Made by a program: the position numbers and the translations under genes. A DNA stretch of 64,000 bases from Acidaminococcus fermentans (GTDB taxonomy: Bacteria; Bacillota; Negativicutes; Acidaminococcales; Acidaminococcaceae). The stretch spans positions 62,001 through 126,000 of the forward strand of contig NZ_VULN01000004.1 of NCBI RefSeq assembly GCF_009696675.1, in the 5' to 3' direction. Positions 50,138 through 58,717 of the stretch are shown here, one piece after another (positions within the stretch are counted from its first letter, which is position 1; every line of letters begins with the position of its first letter). Below the pieces are notes generated by a model. That model was not told where the DNA came from, made no database searches, and saw nothing but the letters and a program-made list of their open reading frames with translations.

Positions 50138-52198
50138 TTATTTCATTACCAGCTGGCTCAGATCTGCCACCTGGTTTACCTGCTTCTTCACCTGGTTCAG
50201 CAGGGCCAGACGGTTGTTCTTTACTTTTTCGTCCTTGTCCATGACCATCACCGCGTCGAAGAAGGCGTTGACGGGTGCGGCCAGTTCATCGTTGGCAGCC
50301 AGCAGGTCGGCGTACTTCCGGTCGGCAGCCAGAGGAGCGGTGGCAGCAGCCACTTTTTCCACAGCTTCGAAGAGGGCCTTTTCTGCGGCATCCTGGAAGA
50401 GGGCGGCATCCACAGGGGCTTCCACCACATTGTTCTTGCTGATGTTTTCCACCCGGGTGAAGGCCTGGATGCTGTCGGCGGCTTTATCCGTTTCCAGATA
50501 AGCAGCCAGGGCATCGGCCCGGACGAAGATGTCTGCCAGGTCGTCCAGTCCCGGAGCGGCCAGGACGGCATCCACCACGTCATACCGGACCCCTTTGTCC
50601 AGCAGCATGTTCTTGGCCCGCTGGGCGAAGAAGTCGGCCACTTCATCCAGCAGCTTGGCTTCGTTTTCCACTTCCACCGGCAGGTTCTTCAGGGTTTCCG
50701 CCAGTACGGCCCGGAGCGGGAAGTGGACTCCGCCGTCGGCCACGATGTTCAGGATGCCCAGAGCCTGACGGCGCAGGGCGTAGGGATCCTGGGACCCGGT
50801 GGGCGCCATGCCCCGGCTGAAGGTGGCCACAATGTTGTCCAGTTTGTCCGCCACAGCCAGAATCCGGCCTTCGTTGCTCTGGGGCAGTTCATCGCCGGCA
50901 AACCGGGGCATGTACTGTTCCCCGATGGCCTGGGCCACTTTCTCCCCTTCCTTGTCCAGGAGAGCATATTCCTTGCCCATGGTGCCCTGGAGTTCGGTGA
51001 ATTCTGTTACCATGCCGGTGACCAGATCCGCCTTGGACAGGAGGGCAGCCCGTTCCACGGCCTTGGCATCCGCTTCCAGGCCGGTGGCTTTCACCAATAC
51101 GTCGCACAGCTTCTGGAGCCGTTCCGTCTTGTCATACATATTCCCCAGGCCGTGCTGGAAGGCCACTTCGTGGAGTCCTTCCCGGTGCTGGGCCAGGGAT
51201 TTCTTCCGGTCGTTGTCGAAGAAGAACACTGCATCGTCCAGACGGGCCCGGAGCACCCGTTCATTCCCGTGGGTCACGATGTCCAGATGTTCCTTGCCCC
51301 CGTTGCGGACGGTGATGAATTTTGGCATCAGTTTCCCATCCTTGTCGAACATGGGGAAGTACCGCTGATGATCCCGCATGGGGGTGATGATGGCGCAGTC
51401 CGGCAGACGCAGGTACTTGTCATCGATATGGCCGCACAGTGCCGTGGGATATTCCACCAGGAAGGTGACTTCTTCCAGCAGGTCCGGAGAAATGGCGGCT
51501 TTGCCTCCTTCGGCCACAGCCAGGTCTTCGATCTGTTTCCGGATGGTTTCCCGGCGTTTGTCCACGTCCACCATGACGAAGTTGTCTTCCATGGTCTTTT
51601 CGTAGGAAGCAGCGTCCGGGATGGTGATCAGATGGTTGCTCAGGAACCGGTGGCCCCGGGCTTCTCTGCCGCTCTTTACATCGTTGGCTTCCACCGGGAT
51701 CACCTGGTCATCCAGGAGAGCCACCATCCAGCGGAAAGGACGGACGAACCCGAAATCATAGTCAGCCCACCGCATGGTTTTGGGGAAGTTCAGAGAATGG
51801 AGGATGTCATCCAGGATGGCCGGCAGCAGGTCGATGGTCTTTTTGCCTTCCAGATGCTTCACGGCATACACATAGCCGTCCTTCTGGACCAGGTCCTTTA
51901 CATCCACACCCTGGCCCCGGGCAAATCCCTGGGCGGCACGGGTGGGGTTCCCTTCCTTGTCAAAGGCAATCTTCAGGGACGGCCCCTTGCTTTCCACATT
52001 GGAGTCTTCCTGTTTTTCCGCTACCCCTTCCGCCAGGAAAGCCATCCGGCGGGGAGTCCCGTACACTTTCACCGTGCTGAAGGGGATCCGGGCTTCGGCC
52101 AGTTTCTTCCCGGCCAGTTCCTTGTATTCCTTCAGGATGCCGGGCATGTATTGGGCCGGCATTTCTTCCGTTCCGATTTCATATAATAAATTTGCCAT
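50138..52198 (-). CDS. glyS: Glycyl-tRNA synthetase beta subunit
   Basis: A 686-residue beta subunit, the normal length. It starts MANLLYEIGTEEMPAQYMPG and contains the tRNA-synt-2f core (GFARGQGVDV, VEYPTALCG, DHQRYFPMFD) and a C-terminal anticodon-binding domain. It acts with GlyQ as an alpha2-beta2 enzyme. The ATG at 52198 is chosen because AGAGGG lies 8 bases upstream; another ATG overlaps the glyQ stop (TAATG), so translation is coupled. Confidence 0.96.
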   Translation of the reverse strand: MANLLYEIGTEEMPAQYMPGILKEYKELAGKKLAEARIPFSTVKVYGTPRRMAFLAEGVAEKQEDSNVESKGPSLKIAFDKEGNPTRAAQGFARGQGVDVKDLVQKDGYVYAVKHLEGKKTIDLLPAILDDILHSLNFPKTMRWADYDFGFVRPFRWMVALLDDQVIPVEANDVKSGREARGHRFLSNHLITIPDAASYEKTMEDNFVMVDVDKRRETIRKQIEDLAVAEGGKAAISPDLLEEVTFLVEYPTALCGHIDDKYLRLPDCAIITPMRDHQRYFPMFDKDGKLMPKFITVRNGGKEHLDIVTHGNERVLRARLDDAVFFFDNDRKKSLAQHREGLHEVAFQHGLGNMYDKTERLQKLCDVLVKATGLEADAKAVERAALLSKADLVTGMVTEFTELQGTMGKEYALLDKEGEKVAQAIGEQYMPRFAGDELPQSNEGRILAVADKLDNIVATFSRGMAPTGSQDPYALRRQALGILNIVADGGVHFPLRAVLAETLKNLPVEVENEAKLLDEVADFFAQRAKNMLLDKGVRYDVVDAVLAAPGLDDLADIFVRADALAAYLETDKAADSIQAFTRVENISKNNVVEAPVDAALFQDAAEKALFEAVEKVAAATAPLAADRKYADLLAANDELAAPVNAFFDAVMVMDKDEKVKNNRLALLNQVKKQVNQVADLSQLVMK

Positions 52199-52203
52199 AT
52201 CCA

Positions 52204-53076
52204 TTACCCTCTCTTCAGCATGGGGAATCCCAGTTTTTCCCGTTGTTCCACATAGGCCGCCGCACACAGCCGAGCCAGTGCCCGCACCCGGGAAATGTAG
52301 TTGGTCCGTTCGCTGACGCTGATGGCGCCCCGGGCATCCAGCAGATTGAAGGTGTGGGAGCATTTCAGCACATAGTCATAAGCCGGACGGATGTTGCCGG
52401 TGAGGATGACCCGTTTGGCTTCCTTTTCGTACTTGTCGAACAGGTCGAACAGCAGGTCGATGTCGGCGATGTCAAAGCTGTACCGGGACTGTTCCACTTC
52501 GTTGGTGTGGAACACATCCCCGTAGGTCACATCCCCCACCCACTGGAGGTCGTAGACGTTTTCCACCCCCTGGATGTACATGGCCAGCCGTTCCAGGCCA
52601 TACGTGATTTCCACAGCCACCGGTTTGATGTCGATGGAACCCACCTGCTGGAAATAGGTGAACTGGGTGATTTCCATCCCGTCCAGCCAAACTTCCCAGC
52701 CCATACCCCAGGCCCCCAGGGTGGGAGATTCCCAGTTGTCTTCCACGAACCGGATATCATGTTCTTCCGGATGGATGCCCAGTTCCCGCAGGCTTTCCAA
52801 GTACAGTTCTTGGATGTTGCTGGGGGACGGCTGCATGATCACCTGGAACTGGTGATGCTGATACAGACGGTTGGGGTTGTCCCCGTACCGGCCGTCAGCA
52901 GGACGGCGGGAAGGTTCCACATAGCACACGTTCCAGGGTTCCGGCCCCAGTACCCGCAGGAAGGTGGACGGGTTCATGGTCCCGGCGCCCTTTTCCACGT
53001 CATAAGGCTGAGCCATGATGCAGCCCTGGTTGGCCCAGTACTTCTGCAGGTTCAAAATGATGGTCTGAAAATCCAT
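52204..53076 (-). CDS. glyQ: Glycyl-tRNA synthetase alpha subunit
   Basis: A 290-residue class-II catalytic subunit with [19 protein letters not shown] and the [10 protein letters not shown] and [20 protein letters not shown] motifs. It activates glycine and charges tRNA-Gly with GlyS. AGGAGG is placed well before the ATG. A short T-box leader precedes the gene. Confidence 0.97.
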   Translation of the reverse strand: MDFQTIILNLQKYWANQGCIMAQPYDVEKGAGTMNPSTFLRVLGPEPWNVCYVEPSRRPADGRYGDNPNRLYQHHQFQVIMQPSPSNIQELYLESLRELGIHPEEHDIRFVEDNWESPTLGAWGMGWEVWLDGMEITQFTYFQQVGSIDIKPVAVEITYGLERLAMYIQGVENVYDLQWVGDVTYGDVFHTNEVEQSRYSFDIADIDLLFDLFDKYEKEAKRVILTGNIRPAYDYVLKCSHTFNLLDARGAISVSERTNYISRVRALARLCAAAYVEQREKLGFPMLKRG

Positions 53077-53086
53077 TTTCTCTCCT

Positions 53087-53241
53087 CCTATACAAAAACT
53101 CCCGTCTCTGTAATATAGACAGGATACTCTACATTACAGGGACGGGAGGTTGTTCCGCGGTTCCACCCTGTTTGCCGCCCGAAAGCGGCCTCTCTTGTGA
53201 AGCGAACGCTCAGGGATGCCAACCCCCTCATTGCGTATTAC
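53087..53241 (-). promoter_or_regulatory. Compact T-box leader of glyQS
   Basis: The canonical T-box GGGTGGAACCGCGG (53155-53168 on the plus strand as its complement) is followed by a terminator whose arms are CTCCCGTC... and ...GACGGGAG (53099-53148) plus T5. Only about 73 nt separate the expected transcription start from the T-box. That segment holds a GGCCGCTTTCGGGCGGC hairpin and a GGGGGTTGGCATCCC hairpin with GGC, a possible glycine specifier, in its loop. This is much shorter than a normal Stem I. Confidence 0.8.
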
Positions 53242-53247
53242 AGAGGA

Positions 53248-53276
53248 ACTATAACAAATCAGGCGGAACTTGTCAA
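53248..53276 (-). promoter_or_regulatory. Promoter of glyQS
   Basis: On the minus strand TTGACA (53271-53276), a 17-bp spacer and TATAGT (53248-53253), a strong promoter. A GGAACTTGACAAGTTCC palindrome surrounds the -35. Confidence 0.8.
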
Positions 53277-53297
53277 GTTCCGCCTGGATTTTTCAGT

Positions 53298-53372
53298 TGG
53301 TGGGCCCACAAGGATTCGAACCTTGGACCAACCGGTTATGAGCCGGGGGCTCTACCGCTGAGCTATAGGCCC
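53298..53372 (-). tRNA. tRNA with anticodon CAT (Met, or Ile2 after lysidine modification)
   Basis: Read on the minus strand it starts GGGCCTATAGCTCAG, has an anticodon loop CTCATAA and ends TGGGCCC-A-CCA. The CCGGCTCATAACCGG arm resembles tRNA-Ile2 of other Firmicutes more than elongator Met, but this cannot be settled by eye. Confidence 0.9.
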
Positions 53373-53411
53373 AATGCTAAAATTATAAACCAGAAAAGGA
53401 AATTCTGTCAA

Positions 53412-55187
53412 TTATTCCAGGAATTCCTTCAGGGGTTTGCTCCGTTTGGGGCTCCGGAGTTTCCGCAGGGCCTTGGCTTCAATCTGCCGGATCCGTTCCC
53501 GGGTGACCCCGAAATACTGGCCCACTTCTTCCAGGGTACGGGTACGGCCGTCCATAAGGCCAAACCGCAGTTCCAGCACTCTCCGTTCCCGGGCGCTCAG
53601 GTGTTCCTGGAGCACCTTGCCCAGCTGTTCCTGGAGCAGGGTGTAGGAGGCGGCATCCGCCGGAGACGGAGCCTCCTGGTCTTCGATGAAGTCTCCCAAG
53701 TGAGAGTCTTCTTCTTCCCCGATAGGGGTTTCCAGGGAAACCGGTTCCTGGGCGATTTTCTGGATCTCCCGGACCCGTTCCACAGGCACGTCCATTTCCT
53801 TGGCGATTTCTTCCGGGGTCGGTTCCCGTCCCAGTTCCTGCAGCAGCTGCCGGGATACCCGGACCAGCTTGTTGATGGTTTCCACCATGTGCACCGGGAT
53901 CCGGATGGTCCGGGCCTGGTCGGCAATGGCACGGGTAATGGCCTGCCGGATCCACCAGGTGGCGTAGGTACTGAACTTGAATCCCTTGTTGTAATCGAAC
54001 TTTTCCACAGCCTTGATCAGCCCCAGGTTCCCTTCCTGGATCAGATCCAGGAACAGCATCCCACGGCCCACATACCGTTTGGCAATGCTGACCACCAGCC
54101 GGAGGTTGGCTTCGGACAGGCATTTCTTGGCGTTGTCCCCGCAGAATTCCATCCGGTGGAGGAGACGGCTGAAGCGTTTTTTGGCTTCTTCGATCTTGCT
54201 CTTGGTTTCCTCATCCACTTTCTGGTGGAGGGCTTTGTCGTCGATCACGGCAAACAGTTCCTGGAGAGTCCCCAGGGTGCTTTCCTCGGCTTCTTCCGCC
54301 GGATCGTCCGGGTGGACGGACTTCACCGTATGGGCCACCTTGTATTTGTTTTCCTGGAGCAGCCGGTTCAGCCGCTTCTTTTCGTCCATGGTGAAAGCCT
54401 TCACCAGGTTCTGGTAGTCTTCCGTATCCAGGATGTGATCCGTATTGGACAGAAGCTGGGCCTTCCGGTAGGTCAGGGAAACGCTCCGGTTGTCCACCCA
54501 GATGCCTTCTCTGGTGAGCAGTTCATTGGCCTCGTCCAGCAGCTTGCCGATGGACAGCCGTTTGTTCACCGGCGGGAATTCCCCGTCCGGCTTGTCCCCT
54601 TTCAGGATGACTTTGGCCTGGTTGCCTTTGTCGGCCCGTTTGGCCAGTTTGATTTCATCATCCCCGGCCAAAAGAGGCACCCGGCCGATTTCCTTCAGAT
54701 ACATGCGGACCGGGTCATCCACAATGACCCCTTCTGGAACGGACAGGTTGGCCAGTTCCGATTCGTCCACTTTCAGTTCGTCTTCATCGATGGTTTCCGG
54801 TTCCTCATCTTCGGCTCCGTCATCCACCACTTCAATGTTCTTTTCAGCCAGTTTGGAATAGATGGCATCCATCTCATCTACAGAGACGGTGTCTTCGTTC
54901 TGCAGCCGGTCCTGGATTTCCTTGTAGGTGAGAACGCCGTGATTCTTTTTGGCCAGCGCTTCGAATTCCGCCAGGTATTCCGCCGCGGTTTTGGGTTTGT
55001 CTTTCTTGCCTGCCTTGCTTCTGGTTTTCGTTCCTGAACCCGCCTTTCCCGTGGTTTTTGCCGCCTTCTTCTTTCTGGGAGCAGCCTTGGCTTTCCCCAC
55101 TGCCGTGGGCTGGGCCTCACTCTGTCCTTTCTCTGCTGCCGTGGCAGTCAGCTGCGGCTCCAATTCTTTCTTTTCTTTTTCAGTCAT
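53412..55187 (-). CDS. rpoD: Primary sigma factor RpoD/SigA with an insertion between regions 1.2 and 2
   Basis: A 591-residue sigma-70. Residues 1-60 are a Lys/Ala-rich tail and about 65-115 match region 1.1. Region 1.2 is at 158-188 ([16 protein letters not shown]). Regions 2-4 run from residue 353 ([20 protein letters not shown]) through the [13 protein letters not shown] -10-binding helix to [17 protein letters not shown]. About 160 extra residues (189-352) replace the short linker of typical Firmicutes SigA. It follows dnaG by 51 bp, the usual order. AAAGGAGGG precedes the start. Confidence 0.96.
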   Translation of the reverse strand: MTEKEKKELEPQLTATAAEKGQSEAQPTAVGKAKAAPRKKKAAKTTGKAGSGTKTRSKAGKKDKPKTAAEYLAEFEALAKKNHGVLTYKEIQDRLQNEDTVSVDEMDAIYSKLAEKNIEVVDDGAEDEEPETIDEDELKVDESELANLSVPEGVIVDDPVRMYLKEIGRVPLLAGDDEIKLAKRADKGNQAKVILKGDKPDGEFPPVNKRLSIGKLLDEANELLTREGIWVDNRSVSLTYRKAQLLSNTDHILDTEDYQNLVKAFTMDEKKRLNRLLQENKYKVAHTVKSVHPDDPAEEAEESTLGTLQELFAVIDDKALHQKVDEETKSKIEEAKKRFSRLLHRMEFCGDNAKKCLSEANLRLVVSIAKRYVGRGMLFLDLIQEGNLGLIKAVEKFDYNKGFKFSTYATWWIRQAITRAIADQARTIRIPVHMVETINKLVRVSRQLLQELGREPTPEEIAKEMDVPVERVREIQKIAQEPVSLETPIGEEEDSHLGDFIEDQEAPSPADAASYTLLQEQLGKVLQEHLSARERRVLELRFGLMDGRTRTLEEVGQYFGVTRERIRQIEAKALRKLRSPKRSKPLKEFLE

Positions 55188-55238
55188 TGGGGCGTTCCCT
55201 CCTTTCTTTCAAATGAGAAAAATCTGCATTTCCCGGCT

Positions 55239-57050
55239 TCATACCGGTTTTGTCAATTTTCCTATCTCCAATTTTATTCGCCGACATTCTTCTAATTCCT
55301 GCAAAAATTTTTCATTTCCCTCTTTTTCATATTTTTCCGCCAGTTGGCTGTGTTTTTCATATTCCCGGTCCAGGGCTGCAATCTGCAGCCGCCGGAGGCA
55401 GTCCTCCAGGATGGAGGGCAGGGTGCCCTTTTCCACATTGAGGCTCAGGATCCCCGTCAGTTCTGCCGCTCCCTCTTCTTCCAGATGGGGGAACAGGTCC
55501 CGGGGATCCCGGTAGGTCCCTTCCTGGACCATCCGGAGGAAGGTGGTGAAAATGGCCTGCCGGGCCGGGGTGGTGAAGGATTCCAGATGGGCGATGCCCT
55601 CCTGGCCCGGACGGGGCGGGATTCCTTCCAGGAAAGCCCGGAGCACCAGCCGTTCCGCCTGTTCCGTAGGGCTGGTCACCTTCACCTGCCGCTGGGTGAG
55701 CCATTCCGGATTGTAGCTCCGGCCCCCGAACTGACCCTGGGTCAGCTTCCGGTATTCGCTCTGGATCAGCCCTTCGTCAATGGCCAGCCGCCGGGACAGA
55801 TCCCGTATCCGTTCCCCCACTTCCACGTCGCTCTGGCAGTCCCGGAACAGGGGCAGCACTTTGGCCACCGCTTCCACTTTGCCTCCCAGAGTCTCCAGAT
55901 CACATTCTCCCAGCACCGTATCCATCTGGTAGTCCATGCCCGGTTTAGCATTCTTCAGCAGTTCCTCGAAGGCTTCCCTGCCTTCCTTTCGGATGAATTC
56001 GTCCGGATCCTTCCCGTCGGTCACATGCATCACCCGGCATTTGAGCCCGGCCTGGAGGGCCAGGGGAATGGCCCGCATGGCCGCCGCCCGTCCGGCCCGG
56101 TCGCTGTCGAAACAGAAGACCACTTCCGGGGTGAGCCGCTTCAACAGGGCCGCCTGATGGTCCGTAAAAGCCGTACCCATGGAGGCCACCGCCCAGTCGA
56201 TGCCGGCGGCATGGAGGCTGATGGCGTCCATGTGTCCTTCCACGATCAGGGCCTGCTGCCGTTTCCGGATGGGGCCGGAAGCCCGATCCAGGCCGAACAG
56301 CAGATTTCCCTTGTGGAACCAGGGGGTTTCCGGGGTGTTCATGTACTTGGCCGGGGAGGCGTCCTTGTCCAGGATCCGGCCGGTAAAGCCTACCACCCGG
56401 CCCCGGGGATCCCGGATGGGAATCATTACCCGGGCCCGGAATTTATCGTAGACTCCGGTGCCCCGCTGCCTGGGACTGACCAGCCCCGCCTTCAGCAGCA
56501 CGGCTTCCGTCACCCCCCGTTTTTCCAGGGCGGTGGAAAGAGTCTGGAAATCCGGCGGGGCCAGCCCCAGGCCGAAGGACTCGATAATGTCCTTCCCGAT
56601 GCCCCGGCCGGCCAGGTACTGGATCCCCCGCTCCCCGTACCGGGTGTTCACCAGACAGGAGTGGAAGAACCGGGAAGCCAGGTCGTTGGCGGCCAGCACT
56701 TCTTTCGTTTCCTTTTCCCGGGCGATTTCCCGGGCGGATTTGGCCCGTTCCGGCACCGGGATCCCGTACTTCTCCGCCAGCTGCTTCAGGGCTTCCGGGA
56801 AGGTCAGATTGTCCCGCTTCATCACATAGGAGAACACATCTCCCCCGGCCCCGCAGCCGAAGCAGTGGAACAGCCCCCGGGCCGGATCCACCTTGAAGGA
56901 AGGAGTCTTTTCCCCATGGAAGGGACAGCAGCCCCAGTACTGGGTGCCACGGCGCTTCAGGTTCACCGTTTCGGAAACGATGGCCAGGATATCCGCGGCC
57001 TGCCGCACCTGCTCTTTGAAATTGGTCATTTTTTCTTTCAGTTCATCCAT
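55239..57050 (-). CDS. dnaG: DNA primase
   Basis: A 603-residue primase with the CHC2 zinc finger (CPFHGEKTPSF...FHCFGCGAGG), the RNA-polymerase core, a Toprim domain (IVEGHMDAISLH, FCFDSDRAGR) and a C-terminal DnaB-binding region. It makes the RNA primers for replication. It lies upstream of rpoD, the macromolecular-synthesis operon order, and 98 bp after ppsR. Confidence 0.96.
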   Translation of the reverse strand: MDELKEKMTNFKEQVRQAADILAIVSETVNLKRRGTQYWGCCPFHGEKTPSFKVDPARGLFHCFGCGAGGDVFSYVMKRDNLTFPEALKQLAEKYGIPVPERAKSAREIAREKETKEVLAANDLASRFFHSCLVNTRYGERGIQYLAGRGIGKDIIESFGLGLAPPDFQTLSTALEKRGVTEAVLLKAGLVSPRQRGTGVYDKFRARVMIPIRDPRGRVVGFTGRILDKDASPAKYMNTPETPWFHKGNLLFGLDRASGPIRKRQQALIVEGHMDAISLHAAGIDWAVASMGTAFTDHQAALLKRLTPEVVFCFDSDRAGRAAAMRAIPLALQAGLKCRVMHVTDGKDPDEFIRKEGREAFEELLKNAKPGMDYQMDTVLGECDLETLGGKVEAVAKVLPLFRDCQSDVEVGERIRDLSRRLAIDEGLIQSEYRKLTQGQFGGRSYNPEWLTQRQVKVTSPTEQAERLVLRAFLEGIPPRPGQEGIAHLESFTTPARQAIFTTFLRMVQEGTYRDPRDLFPHLEEEGAAELTGILSLNVEKGTLPSILEDCLRRLQIAALDREYEKHSQLAEKYEKEGNEKFLQELEECRRIKLEIGKLTKPV

Positions 57051-57148
57051 GGGATCCTTCCTTCTTCACTCCTGCAGTACTGTATGTATTCGACAAAAAA
57101 GAGGAAATTCCTGCTAATACAGAAATTTCCTCTTGACAAAATCCCTTT

Positions 57149-57970
57149 TCAGGATTCGTAGTCAAAACGTTTCCGGAGATATTCCAGGATCAGGCTGGCG
57201 GTTTCCTCAATGGCCCGGTTGGACACGTTGATGATCATGCAGTGGAGCTGCTGCATAATGGCCCGGGCGTATTCCAGTTCCTCCTGGATCCGGTGGATGT
57301 CCGCATAGTTGGCCCCGTCAGTGAGCCCCATGGCCTTGAGCCGGGCACAGCGGATCTCGTTGAGCTTGTAGGGGTCGATCAAAAGACCGATGATCCGGCT
57401 GGAAGGCACCTTGAACAGTTCCTCAGGAGGCGGGATCTCCGGCACCAGAGGCACGTTGGCCACCTTCAGCTGCTTGTTGGCCAGGTACATGGAAAGAGGG
57501 GTCTTGGAAGTCCGGGACACCCCGATGATCACCAGGTCCGCCTTGGCCAGTCCCCAGGGGTTCTTCCCGTCATCGTACTTGATGGCAAATTCCACCGCCG
57601 CCACCCGTTTGAAGTATTCATGGTCCAGGGCATGGATCAGGCCGGGCTGGTTCTTGGGCAGGAGCCCGGAGGTCTTCTCGATGGCCTTCAGCACAGGACC
57701 CAGGATGTCCACCACTTCCACATCCAGTTCAATGGCCTTCTGGGCCACTGCCTTCCGCATTTCCGGGGACACGATGGTGTAGCACACAATGGCATTCTGT
57801 TCCTTGGCTTCCGTGAGGATCTTGTCGATCTGCTCCACGCTCTTTACGTAGGGCACCCGGATGATATCGAATTTCTCCTGGACAAACTGGCTGGTGGTGG
57901 CTTTCACCACGGATTCCGAAGTTTCTCCGATGGAGTCAGAGATGGCATAGATGATCGGTGCTTTAGCTAT
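57149..57970 (-). CDS. ppsR: PEP synthase/PPDK regulatory kinase-phosphorylase (PSRP/PDRP), with a non-canonical start codon
   Basis: A 273-residue DUF299 protein with the ADP-binding loop GVSRTSKTPLSMYLA and the family N-terminus PIIYAISDSIGETSE. It turns PEP synthase or pyruvate phosphate dikinase off and on by reversible phosphorylation of the Thr next to the catalytic His. The conserved N-terminus has no ATG, GTG or TTG before it. Between an upstream TGA and the motif, the only near-starts are ATT, ATC and ATA at 57976-57968, and ATA at 57970 is 8 bases from a GGGAGG Shine-Dalgarno. It overlaps the end of ccpN. The ppsA gene in the same run is the likely target. Confidence 0.88.
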   Translation of the reverse strand: MAKAPIIYAISDSIGETSESVVKATTSQFVQEKFDIIRVPYVKSVEQIDKILTEAKEQNAIVCYTIVSPEMRKAVAQKAIELDVEVVDILGPVLKAIEKTSGLLPKNQPGLIHALDHEYFKRVAAVEFAIKYDDGKNPWGLAKADLVIIGVSRTSKTPLSMYLANKQLKVANVPLVPEIPPPEELFKVPSSRIIGLLIDPYKLNEIRCARLKAMGLTDGANYADIHRIQEELEYARAIMQQLHCMIINVSNRAIEETASLILEYLRKRFDYES

Positions 57971-58628
57971 GATAATTCCCTCCCTTTCCTTCCGCCAGCT
58001 CCACCAGGAGCCGGGTAAAGTTGGTCTTGGTCACCCGTCCCAGGACTTTCAGCCGCCGGGGATCCTCATCCAGAGGCCGGACCACCGGCAGGCAGTCGAT
58101 TTCGTGGTCCATAAGCCGCCGGGCTGCCGAAGCCGCCGGTTCCTCCGGCTTGGCCGTGACGATTTTGCTCAGCGGTGTCATCACCATGGCCACCGGCAGC
58201 TGGTGCAGGTCGGACCCGGGGTTGAGGGCCGCCTTCAGCAGGTCCTTCCGGGACACCACCCCGTGGAGCAGTCCTTCCGGCCCTTCTACCACGAATACGG
58301 TGCCCACGTCTTCCAGGAACATGGTGATGGCGGCATCATAGGCACTTTTTTCGCTGCTCACCACAATGGGAACGGATTTGATGTCTTCCACGGTAACGGA
58401 AGACAGTTCCTCCTGGAGGAGCCCCAGGGTGTTCTTGCCAGTGTAGTAGTACCCCACCCGGGGCCGGGCATCCAGGATGCCGCTCATGGTCAGGATGGCC
58501 AGGTCGGACCGGAGGGCCGCCCGGCTGAGCCCCAGTTCCCGGGCAATGGTTTCCCCGGCCACCGGGCCCTCCTGCCGTACGATTTCCGCAATTTTCCGCT
58601 GTCTAGCACTGAGAGGAATGGGACTCAT
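57963..58628 (-). CDS. ccpN: CcpN-type repressor (HTH plus paired CBS domains)
   Basis: A 221-residue protein with an N-terminal HTH-11 (LSARQRKIAEIVRQEGPVAG, LGLSRAALRSDLAIL) and two CBS domains (about 75-130 and 142-205) that bind ATP/ADP-type ligands. In Bacillus, CcpN represses gluconeogenic genes and is encoded beside the PPDK/PEPS regulatory protein, as here. Its stop codon overlaps the start region of ppsR. The ppsA promoter with its palindrome (61151-61191) is a likely target. Confidence 0.92.
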   Translation of the reverse strand: MSPIPLSARQRKIAEIVRQEGPVAGETIARELGLSRAALRSDLAILTMSGILDARPRVGYYYTGKNTLGLLQEELSSVTVEDIKSVPIVVSSEKSAYDAAITMFLEDVGTVFVVEGPEGLLHGVVSRKDLLKAALNPGSDLHQLPVAMVMTPLSKIVTAKPEEPAASAARRLMDHEIDCLPVVRPLDEDPRRLKVLGRVTKTNFTRLLVELAEGKGGNYHS

Positions 58629-58682
58629 CTCCTTTCCCTTGGATTCAGTCTCATTATAGAAGAAAAAGCAACAGGGTGCAAG

Positions 58683-58714
58683 AAGAGGGTGTGAAAGAAT
58701 TCACACCCCTCTTT
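58683..58714. terminator. Hairpin after ppsA
   Basis: AAGAG-GGTGTGAA / TTCACACC-CCTCTT with one bulge. The T-run lies on the plus-strand side, so as a stop for ppsA it is weak and partial read-through into ccpN is likely. Confidence 0.5.
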
Positions 58715-58717
58715 TTA

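Noticed and set aside
50138-52363. A 741-codon version of glyS
   Set aside because: The additional N-terminal codons lie inside glyQ in another frame. MANLLYEIGTEEMP is the standard GlyS start.
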